Assembly (NCBI GenBank): GCA_030636765.1
Contig: DAOVWI010000065.1
Location: 1 to 11,692, forward strand
Source: Gemmatimonadales bacterium
GTDB taxonomy: Bacteria > Gemmatimonadota > Gemmatimonadetes > Palauibacterales > Palauibacteraceae
Reading direction: 5' to 3'
Length of the DNA: 11,692 bases
Part shown: positions 6,961-11,692 of the stretch, in pieces
Position numbering within the stretch: position 1 is the stretch's first letter
Layout of the letters: each line of letters starts with the position of its first letter
Program-made: the position numbers and the translations under genes
The notes under the pieces: model-generated
What the model was told of the DNA's origin: nothing
The model's input: only the letters and a program-made list of their open reading frames with translations
The model's database searches: none

Positions 6961-7803
6961 TCAGAGGTGGGGCGGAGGCGCAGCGACGCGCGTCGTCAGG
7001 TCGAACGTGGAATCGGCGATGAGCACGTGGATCTTGATGCCGATCAGACACACCGGGGAGTGTTCCTGCGCCGAGTCCATCGAGGAGAACTCGAGATCGG
7101 CCGGGTCCACGATGGTGATCGCGCCGCTTCCCAACACTCGGAGCACGTTGTCGGGCCCGATGACCGCGGCCGTGTCCTCGTCCAGCCCGACGCCGATCCC
7201 GTTGGGGTTGAAGGCCAGGGCGGCGAGCAGCCGGCCCAGTCGATCCCGCTCCCGGAAGTGCTGATCGATAATGACGTTGTCCAGAAGACCCAGACCGGGC
7301 GCCAGCGTCACCATGTCTGCGCGGGGCGAGGCTCCTTCCTCCCCGAACGCGATCATGTGCTCGGACATGAACGCGGCGCCCGCCGACGTGCCCGCCACCA
7401 CCATCCCACGCCGGTTCATCCGCCGCAGCGCAAAGGCCACGGGAGTGCCACCGATTGTCGTGGAGAGCCGGAGCTGATTGCCCCCCGTCAGGAAAACGCC
7501 GTCCGCGCTCTCGATCTCCCGAATCCACTCCTTCCGGGAACAATCGGCCCGTGACTCGATCGGAAGCACGCTGCCATCGCTCGCTCCCAGCCCTCGAAAG
7601 AGGCTCAGATAGCTCTCGCCCGTCTCCTTGGCGCGCGATGCCGTCGGGATCACCACGATCCGCGCGCCATCGCCTCCAGACAGCTCCACGAAGTGCCGGA
7701 GGATCTCGGTGTCGCGGATCTTCTCCTCCGCGCCCCCAACGGGCATGATGCTCCCGCGCCGTCCGTTCCCGCTCGGTACGGGCTCCACTCGCGAATCGTT
7801 CAT
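6961..7803 (-). CDS. cphB: Cyanophycinase CphB (serine peptidase family S51)
   Basis: This 280-residue exopeptidase hydrolyses cyanophycin to beta-Asp-Arg dipeptides. Family landmarks are VGGAEEKIRDTEIL (22-35), TGGNQLRL (106-113), the nucleophile motif GTSAGAA with Ser140, and DQHFRERDRLGR (180-191), followed by GVGLDEDTA (204-212). Relative to the Synechocystis enzyme, the substrate-binding set is retained by position: Gln110, Asp180, Gln181, Arg186, Arg188 and Arg191 around the serine and His182. The length matches intracellular CphB (about 270 residues), and no signal peptide is present, so it acts in the cytoplasm. The ATG at 7803 is chosen because it gives the usual short N-terminus before the first strand. 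A TTG at 7926 would add 41 unsupported residues. The ATG at 7746 has a better GGGAG ribosome-binding site but would cut into the first strand. It is the first gene of the cph operon. Confidence 0.95.
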   Translation of the reverse strand: MNDSRVEPVPSGNGRRGSIMPVGGAEEKIRDTEILRHFVELSGGDGARIVVIPTASRAKETGESYLSLFRGLGASDGSVLPIESRADCSRKEWIREIESADGVFLTGGNQLRLSTTIGGTPVAFALRRMNRRGMVVAGTSAGAAFMSEHMIAFGEEGASPRADMVTLAPGLGLLDNVIIDQHFRERDRLGRLLAALAFNPNGIGVGLDEDTAAVIGPDNVLRVLGSGAITIVDPADLEFSSMDSAQEHSPVCLIGIKIHVLIADSTFDLTTRVAAPPPHL

Positions 7804-7989
7804 CGCGTTCGTACGCTTAGCCAGTGCACCTGGAAAAAGGACGGCCGCGCGGGGGGCCGCGCAAGCGCTCGGCAGGCTCTCCGGAGGGTGGCGGCTTCGC
7901 TCGCTGGCGCCTCGTATCGCCGCCAAGCACTTTGGCCCGGCCGCGGCGCAGTCTGACCGCGCGGCCGAGCACTTTTAGCCCAGCTGCCT

Positions 7990-8032
7990 AGCGATCCGCG
8001 CTTGCGTACCGAGCGATCCCGGCTGCGCACCG
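7990..8032. repeat. Imperfect ~21-bp tandem repeat in the peptidase leader
   Basis: Two adjacent copies (7990-8011 and 8012-8032) both begin AGCGATCC and end in ACCG. They agree at about 18 of 21 aligned positions with one single-base indel. The repeat lies 24-66 bp before the peptidase start codon, in the untranslated leader or promoter, and could be an operator or a chance duplication. Confidence 0.65.
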
Positions 8033-8042
8033 AACCCGAAAC

Positions 8043-8047
8043 AGGAG
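8043..8047 (+). promoter_or_regulatory. Ribosome-binding site deciding the GTG start of the M20 peptidase
   Basis: AGGAG lies 8 nt before the GTG at 8056. It selects this GTG over the in-frame TTG at 8002, which has no such site and would put 18 charged residues ahead of the signal peptide. Confidence 0.8.
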
Positions 8048-8055
8048 CCCTTGCC

Positions 8056-9378
8056 GTGTCGTTCACGCGCTCCCACACCATCGTCCTCCTCACCAGCCTG
8101 GGAATCCCGGTTTCCGCCGCGAACCCGGCCCTGGCGCAGAACCTGACGTCCACGGAACAAGCGATCGTGTCCTACGTGGACGCCCACGATGACGAGGCGA
8201 TCGATCTTCTCGAGAGGATCGTCAACATCAACAGCGGGACGATGAACCACGCCGGGGTCCGGGAGGTGGGCCGGATCTTCGAGGCGGAGCTCGCGAGCCT
8301 CGGCTTCGATACCCGCTGGATCGAGATGCCCGAGGAGGTGAACCGCGCCGGACACCTCTTCGCGGAGATCGACGGCGGATCGGGCCCAACGATACTCCTC
8401 ATCGGTCACCTCGACACCGTCTTCGAGGAGAACAGCCCCTTCCAGCGCTTCGAGCGCGGCGACTCGACGACGTCGGGCCCCGGCACAGAGGACATGAAGG
8501 GCGGGGACGTCGTGCTTCTCTATGCGCTCAAGGCTCTCCGCGCGGCGGGCGCCCTCGAGGACGCCCGCATCATCGTCGCCCTCACCGGGGACGAGGAGAA
8601 GCCAGGACGGCCGATCGCGGTGAGCCGCGCGGACCTCATCGAGGCGGGAAGGCGGAGCCAGGTGGCGCTCGGATTCGAGGGCGGCGTAGACGGAACCGGT
8701 ACGGCCACCGTCGCACGGCGGGGATCAAGCGGCTGGACGCTGCTCGTGGAAGGCGAGCGCGGTCACTCCTCCCAGATCTTCGGTGAGAAGTATGGGGCGG
8801 GCGCGATCTTCGAGGCGGCGCGGATCCTCGGCGGGTTCTACGACGAGGTGCGAGGGGAAGAGTACCTGACGTTCAACCCGGGCATCATCCTGGGCGGAAC
8901 GGAGGTCTCATACGACGCGGCCGGGACACGGGGCAGCGCGTTCGGCAAGACGAACGTGATCGCCCAGAGCGTGGTGGTCGATGGCGGGCTCCGATTCATC
9001 TCGGAAGAGCAGAAAGAGCGGGTCCGGGCGCGGATGCGGGAGGTTGTCTCCCGGCACCTGCCGCTCACGGCCGCCCGGATCGAATTCGAGGATGGCTATC
9101 CGGCGATGGCTCCGACCGAGGCGAACTACGAGCTACTGGGCGTGCTGGACGAGGTGAGCCGGGATCTCGGTTTCGGACCGGTGGAGGCGGTCGATCCGGC
9201 CCGGAGGGGAGCGGCCGACATCTCGTTCGTGGCGCCGTACGTGGAAGCCGGTCTGGACGGTCTGGGGGTGGCGGGCAGCGGAGGTCACACGACCGAGGAG
9301 GAGGTCGATCTCGGTTCACTCCCCATCGTGACGAAGAGAGCGGCTCTCCTCATCCATCGGCTGACTCAGGTCAAATGA
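8056..9378 (+). CDS. Secreted M20-family zinc metallopeptidase (carboxypeptidase-like)
   Basis: This 440-residue protein begins with a signal peptide (MSFTRSHTIVLLTSLGIPVS, then AANPALAQ with likely cleavage after residue 28), so it should act in the periplasm or outside the cell. Metal-site residues follow the glutamate carboxypeptidase G2 pattern: His118 and Asp120 in GHLDTV, bridging Asp146 in GPGTEDMKGG, general base Glu180 and ligand Glu181 in TGDEEK, Glu208 in GFEGG and His411 in GSGGHTTEEE. Residues of about 215-335, including GHSS (236-239), form the lid/dimerisation domain. M20 enzymes of this subgroup remove C-terminal amino acids from peptides or N-acylated amino acids; the exact substrate is not readable. 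It is divergent from cphB. It might process peptides to feed amino acid uptake, but it cannot act on cytoplasmic beta-Asp-Arg if exported as predicted. Confidence 0.9.
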   Translation: MSFTRSHTIVLLTSLGIPVSAANPALAQNLTSTEQAIVSYVDAHDDEAIDLLERIVNINSGTMNHAGVREVGRIFEAELASLGFDTRWIEMPEEVNRAGHLFAEIDGGSGPTILLIGHLDTVFEENSPFQRFERGDSTTSGPGTEDMKGGDVVLLYALKALRAAGALEDARIIVALTGDEEKPGRPIAVSRADLIEAGRRSQVALGFEGGVDGTGTATVARRGSSGWTLLVEGERGHSSQIFGEKYGAGAIFEAARILGGFYDEVRGEEYLTFNPGIILGGTEVSYDAAGTRGSAFGKTNVIAQSVVVDGGLRFISEEQKERVRARMREVVSRHLPLTAARIEFEDGYPAMAPTEANYELLGVLDEVSRDLGFGPVEAVDPARRGAADISFVAPYVEAGLDGLGVAGSGGHTTEEEVDLGSLPIVTKRAALLIHRLTQVK

Positions 9379-9409
9379 ACGCAGGTCTCGGTCAGATGAA
9401 CCAGGTCTC
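9369..9409. repeat. 20/21-bp tandem duplication across two convergent stop codons
   Basis: Copies at 9369-9389 and 9390-9409 are directly adjacent and identical except for one substitution and one single-base indel. The first copy contains the TGA of the M20 gene. The second contains the TGA (complementary strand) of the small membrane protein gene. The duplication forms most of the 13-bp gap and both gene ends. Confidence 0.88.
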
Positions 9410-9613
9410 CGCCTCGATCTCCAGGGCAGTCTGCGCGTCCCGCACCGGCGGGCCCTCGTCCGTCGTACCCTCGTGCGCCGGTCTCTTGCCGGCCAGAGCG
9501 ATCGCCGCGAGACCCGTGGCCAGGGCGACGAGCGCGAGGTGAACCGGCAAGCGCACCCTCACATCCTCGAGGCGCACGATCACATCCTGCAAACGCACTC
9601 TCACATCCTCCAT
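9392..9613 (-). CDS. Small single-span membrane protein with heptad repeats
   Basis: This predicted 73-residue protein has three parts. Residues 2-22 are three 7-residue units, EDVRVRL, QDVIVRL and EDVRVRL, with charge and hydrophobicity alternating in a way suited to an amphipathic strand or helix. Residues of about 25-42 (HLALVALATGLAAIALAG) are a transmembrane segment. Residues 43-73 are a hydrophilic, acidic tail ending ETWFI. The ATG at 9613 is preceded by GGAGG about 11 nt upstream. An upstream start at 9694 would run through a palindromic intergenic region and is less likely. I do not recognise the family. The repeated units and the membrane span argue for a real gene, but the short length keeps some doubt. 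It converges on the M20 gene. Confidence 0.6.
   Translation of the reverse strand: MEDVRVRLQDVIVRLEDVRVRLPVHLALVALATGLAAIALAGKRPAHEGTTDEGPPVRDAQTALEIEAETWFI
9548..9610 (-). repeat. Three tandem 21-bp repeats encoding 7-residue units
   Basis: Units at 9548-9568, 9569-9589 and 9590-9610 share the core CACATCCT. The first and third units match at 19 of 21 positions. Because the unit is seven codons long, copy-number change would keep the frame and alter the length of the N-terminal repeat of the small membrane protein. Confidence 0.88.
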
Positions 9614-9965
9614 AGGCTTCTCGACCTCCGTCGTATTACTTCCGTGCGTGGAAGCCCTCGTGCGGAAACAAAGTTCCGCACCTGTACAGTGCACGTTCGG
9701 TGCTCGTGATTCTCATCCTGCAAGTGACAGGTTTGTCAATGACTTACGTACCCGCTTCCGGCGCTCGTGCGAAGCGTGTTGCTGCCGCGCCACGCAGATT
9801 GCGAGGCGCGCCCAGTCGTGACCGAGCCGCCGGCCGGGCGGGCGGACCCTCGCCGGAAGGGGGCCTTGACGCCGCGGGGACGGCTCCCGAACGTCTCGGG
9901 CACCCCCCGCCGACGGCGGTTACGGCCGCGACACCGCACTCCACGGCCTTTACGGGAGTCAGGAG
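9614..9965. promoter_or_regulatory. Non-coding region between the small membrane protein gene and the transporter
   Basis: These 352 bp between two divergent genes hold no convincing gene. Short overlapping frames on both strands here look like GC-driven chance openings. Visible signals are an inverted repeat GTGCGGAA-N6-TTCCGCAC at 9660-9681, the perfect palindrome CTGTACAG at 9682-9689, and TGACA-N4-TGTCA at 9725-9738. All lie in an AT-richer stretch (about 9640-9745) that is the best place for promoters and operators. The rest (about 9750-9950) is GC-rich, with no signal I can name. Confidence 0.5.
9954..9958 (+). promoter_or_regulatory. Ribosome-binding site of the NSS transporter
   Basis: GGGAG lies 7 nt before the ATG at 9966. 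A second AGGAG directly abuts the ATG and is too close to serve, so the upstream one is the likely site. Confidence 0.7.
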
Positions 9966-11300
9966 ATGAACGAGGCGCCTCGAGAGCAGTGGGGAAGTCG
10001 TCTGGGCTTCATCCTCGCCGCCGTCGGCTCCGCCGTCGGTCTCGGCAACATGTGGCGCTTTCCGTACTTCGCCGCGGAGAACGGCGGCGCGGCCTTCGTC
10101 TTCCTCTACATCTTCATGGTCGCGCTCGTCGGAATCCCGATCATGCTCGCCGAGTTCGCGATCGGTCGAGGGGCCAAGAAGAGTCCGATTCAGGCGCTCG
10201 CCCACTTCGGGGGCCGACGCTGGAAGCCGCTCGGCGTCCTGTTCGTGGCCGGCGGATTCCTCATTCTCTCGTACTACGCCGTGATCGCCGGCTGGACCCT
10301 GCGCTACCTGTGGAACGCGCTCATTACCGGGTTCGCGGGCGATCCCGCGGCGTTCTTCGGCCAGGTCTCGACGGGCGGCGATGCCGTGGCCTGGCACCTG
10401 CTCTTCATGGTCATCACGATCACGATCGTGGCGGGCGGCATCCGGGGCGGGATCGAGCGCAGCGCGATCATCCTGATGCCTCTGCTCTTCTTGATCGTCC
10501 TCGGTCTGGCCGTGTTCGCTTCGACCCTGGATGGGGCGGGCGCCGGCTACGCCTTCTATCTGACGACGGACTTCCGAGAGATCTTCTCACTGGATGTGCT
10601 CTCCGAGGCAACCAGTCAGGCGTTCTTCAGCCTCAGCCTCGGGATGGGGGCGATGCTGACCTACTCGAGCTATCTATCACGCGACGACAACATGCCTCGG
10701 GAGGCGGTGATCATCGCGGGATCCGACTTCCTGATCGCGTTCCTCGCCGGCCTGATGGTCTTTCCCCTGATCTTCGCGCTTGGGCTGTCGGAGCAGCTCA
10801 GCGGCAGCACGATCGGCGCCCTGTTCATCGGCCTGCCCAACGCGTTCGCCGAGATGGGCGCGGTCGGCCGGCCGGTGGGCGTTCTCTTCTTCTTCGCGCT
10901 CTTTGTCGGGGCTCTGACGTCCGCGATCTCGCTTCTCGAGGTCGTCGTGGCGGCGATCATCGACACCGTACGGTGGCCGCGAAGGAAGGCAGCCCTGATC
11001 ATGGGCGTTCTCATCACGCTCGCCGGGATCCCATCGGCCTTCGACATCACCGTGCTCGGGGTGGTCGATCAGATCGCAGGAAACCTCTTCCTCGTGTTCG
11101 GCGCTCTCTGTCTCGCGATCTTCGTTGGGTGGGTGATGCCGGACCCGATAGCGGAGCTTCGGAGGGGTGGCGAGCGAGTGGCGTGGCTCCCCCTCTGGTA
11201 CGGCTTCATCAGGTACGTCGTGCCGCCGCTCCTTCTCCTCGTTCTCTACTTCACCGTGAGGGCGACGTTCGAGATGATCGTCGGCCTGTTCGGCGGCTGA
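9966..11300 (+). CDS. Sodium-dependent NSS-family transporter
   Basis: This 444-residue integral membrane protein belongs to the neurotransmitter:sodium symporter (LeuT-type) family, which couples sodium entry to uptake of amino acids or related amines. The signature in the first membrane helix, GSAVGLGNMWRFPY (21-34), matches LeuT's unwound helix that holds sodium and substrate, including Asn28. FFSLSLGMGAMLTYSSYLSRD (220-240) corresponds to helix 6, with Ser222 at the position of LeuT Thr254. GALTSAISLLE (315-325) corresponds to helix 8, with Thr318 and Ser319 at a sodium site. About eleven to twelve hydrophobic segments are visible, the usual number for short bacterial members, and nothing is truncated. 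Substrate specificity cannot be read. It is a single gene with its own upstream region and converges on an unidentified gene. Confidence 0.93.
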   Translation: MNEAPREQWGSRLGFILAAVGSAVGLGNMWRFPYFAAENGGAAFVFLYIFMVALVGIPIMLAEFAIGRGAKKSPIQALAHFGGRRWKPLGVLFVAGGFLILSYYAVIAGWTLRYLWNALITGFAGDPAAFFGQVSTGGDAVAWHLLFMVITITIVAGGIRGGIERSAIILMPLLFLIVLGLAVFASTLDGAGAGYAFYLTTDFREIFSLDVLSEATSQAFFSLSLGMGAMLTYSSYLSRDDNMPREAVIIAGSDFLIAFLAGLMVFPLIFALGLSEQLSGSTIGALFIGLPNAFAEMGAVGRPVGVLFFFALFVGALTSAISLLEVVVAAIIDTVRWPRRKAALIMGVLITLAGIPSAFDITVLGVVDQIAGNLFLVFGALCLAIFVGWVMPDPIAELRRGGERVAWLPLWYGFIRYVVPPLLLLVLYFTVRATFEMIVGLFGG

Positions 11301-11338
11301 GCGCTTCCGCTACGGCGGGGCGCGCTCGGGTTGGCTGG

Positions 11339-11384
11339 CCTCCGTAGCAGGGCGCTGAAGAACCCTGGCGACCTGCTACGGAGG
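11339..11384. repeat. Perfect 13-bp inverted repeat, possible bidirectional terminator
   Basis: CCTCCGTAGCAGG (11339-11351) and its exact reverse complement (11372-11384) flank a 20-nt loop. Weaker outer arms GCTTCCGC (11303-11310) and GCGGAAGC (11387-11394) could extend it. It lies between the convergent transporter and the right-edge gene, and the latter's TAG stop is inside the right arm. There is no U-tract on either side, so a classical intrinsic terminator is not shown. A transcript-end hairpin that stops read-through or protects 3' ends is the most reasonable reading. Confidence 0.6.
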
Positions 11385-11692
11385 AGGCGGAAGCTCCCAG
11401 CTCAGCGAGTCGACGCCCCTCCGCGCGCCGCCCTCCGCCCCACCCGGCGGATGGTCCCGCCAGGTTGATAGAACCGCTACGCCGAGCTCGTTTCCCTCCA
11501 GATCCACCGCCCGTAAGCGGAGCAACCCGGCGGCCACCTGTACGTTGAGCCGGCTCGAGTCCCTCGCCGCCACCGTGTCGAGGAGCACCTCCCTGGCCCG
11601 GGCGCTGGCGAACACGACGATCGGATAGAAGCGCGGATTGACGAGGCGGAGCGGGTAGAGCCGGACTCCGCCGGTGTCCGCGTCGGCGTCCA
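11376..11692 (-). CDS. Hypothetical protein, C-terminal part (5' truncated)
   Basis: The minus-strand frame stays open from the TAG at 11376 to the window edge, so about 104 C-terminal residues are visible. They read DADTGGVRLYPLRLVNPRFYP near the edge (split here: DADTGGVRLY, then PLRLVNPRFYP), then IVVFASARAREVLLDTVA, a beta-rich region RLRAVDLEGNELG, and a basic, Gly/Pro-rich end. The internal GTG at 11615 is not a convincing start because the frame continues upstream without a stop and with similar composition. I do not recognise the family. The alternating hydrophobic pattern suggests a beta-sandwich type domain. The true start and any signal peptide lie outside the window. Confidence 0.55.
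   Translation of the reverse strand, partial: DADADTGGVRLYPLRLVNPRFYPIVVFASARAREVLLDTVAARDSSRLNVQVAAGLLRLRAVDLEGNELGVAVLSTWRDHPPGGAEGGARRGVDSLSWELPPPP

Larger units (their letters stand above)
7804..8055. promoter_or_regulatory. Divergent intergenic region between cphB and the M20 peptidase
   Basis: No convincing gene lies in these 252 bp, which must hold the promoters of both the cph operon and the peptidase gene. Several repeats are visible. AGCACTTT occurs at 7926-7933 and 7968-7975, 42 bp (about four helical turns) apart. Between them is an inverted repeat CGGCCGCG/CGCGGCCG (7938-7945 and 7960-7967) with a 14-nt loop. GGCCGCGC occurs as a direct repeat at 7843-7850 and 7855-7862. A tandem repeat sits at 7990-8032. 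I could not place a good -35/-10 pair on either strand, so the promoter locations are open. Confidence 0.5.

Noticed and set aside
5191..7554. 787-codon open frame on the + strand antisense to cphA and cphB
   Set aside because: GC-rich codon usage of the real genes suppresses stops on the opposite strand. The translation is His/Arg/Pro/Asp-rich with no family resemblance, while the minus strand encodes clear CphA and CphB.
7804..7926. 41-residue N-terminal extension of CphB from a TTG
   Set aside because: No ribosome-binding site, composition unlike the enzyme, and it would overrun the repeat-rich divergent promoter region. The ATG at 7803 gives the family length.
8002..8055. Extension of the M20 peptidase to a TTG at 8002
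   Set aside because: The added residues come from the tandem repeat and would bury the signal peptide. AGGAG before the GTG at 8056 decides the start.
8056..9378. M20 peptidase as the dipeptidase for beta-Asp-Arg released by CphB
   Set aside because: Its clear signal peptide exports it, while CphB and the polymer are cytoplasmic. Known enzymes for this step belong to other families (IadA, IaaA).
9548..9610. CRISPR-like spacing of 21-bp repeats
   Set aside because: The units are directly adjacent with no spacers, and they are in frame within a small coding sequence.
9700..9969. Short frames on both strands between the small protein and the transporter (also 9736-9939 minus)
   Set aside because: They overlap each other, lack ribosome-binding sites and resemble random GC-rich translation; better read as non-coding.
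9767..11347. 526-codon + strand frame overlapping the transporter in another frame
   Set aside because: Arg/Gly/Asp-rich shadow. The overlapping frame 9966-11300 has the unmistakable NSS signature and a ribosome-binding site.

Overview
The window is GC-rich bacterial chromosome (third codon positions almost always G or C). It is dense with genes, and most intergenic gaps are short. The gene content and protein style suggest an environmental heterotroph, possibly Gemmatimonadota or another soil or sediment phylum. That placement is an impression, because no rRNA or marker gene is present. No tRNA, rRNA, insertion sequence, integrase or CRISPR array was seen.

Left edge (1-1191): the 3' end of an Hcp-type type VI secretion tube protein on the + strand converges on a minus-strand VapBC-type toxin-antitoxin pair (ribbon-helix-helix antitoxin at 796-1032, PIN-domain toxin at 379-756). 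About 160 bp with short repeats lies upstream of the antitoxin and probably holds its promoter and operator.

Centre (1192-7803, all minus strand): this is the core of the window, a tightly packed four-gene operon for the storage polymer cyanophycin (multi-L-arginyl-poly-L-aspartate). The order is cphB (cyanophycinase), then 3 nt, then cphA (cyanophycin synthetase with an unusual low-complexity C-terminal extension), then 25 nt, then a second CphA-like Mur ligase that lacks the ATP-grasp half and carries a different N-terminal region. A membrane-anchored alpha/beta hydrolase follows with a 4-nt GTGA overlap. The first two genes make and depolymerise the polymer. The second ligase and the hydrolase have unproven roles, but packing suggests co-expression. 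No isoaspartyl dipeptidase of the known IadA or IaaA families is in the window, so the last step of degradation must be encoded elsewhere or done by another enzyme.

Right side (7804-11692): a 252-bp divergent intergenic region, GC-rich and full of short repeats, separates cphB from a plus-strand secreted M20 metallopeptidase. That gene converges on a small minus-strand membrane protein (73 aa) whose N-terminus is a threefold 7-residue repeat. After a ~350-bp non-coding region with palindromes comes a plus-strand sodium-dependent NSS-family transporter, probably for amino acids. The transporter converges on the 3' end of an unidentified minus-strand gene, with a perfect 13-bp inverted repeat between them. 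The exported peptidase and the transporter could supply amino acids to the cyanophycin store, but only proximity supports this link.

The most notable signals are the second CphA-like ligase, the synthetase tail, and a cluster of independent 20-22 bp tandem duplications around the M20 gene.
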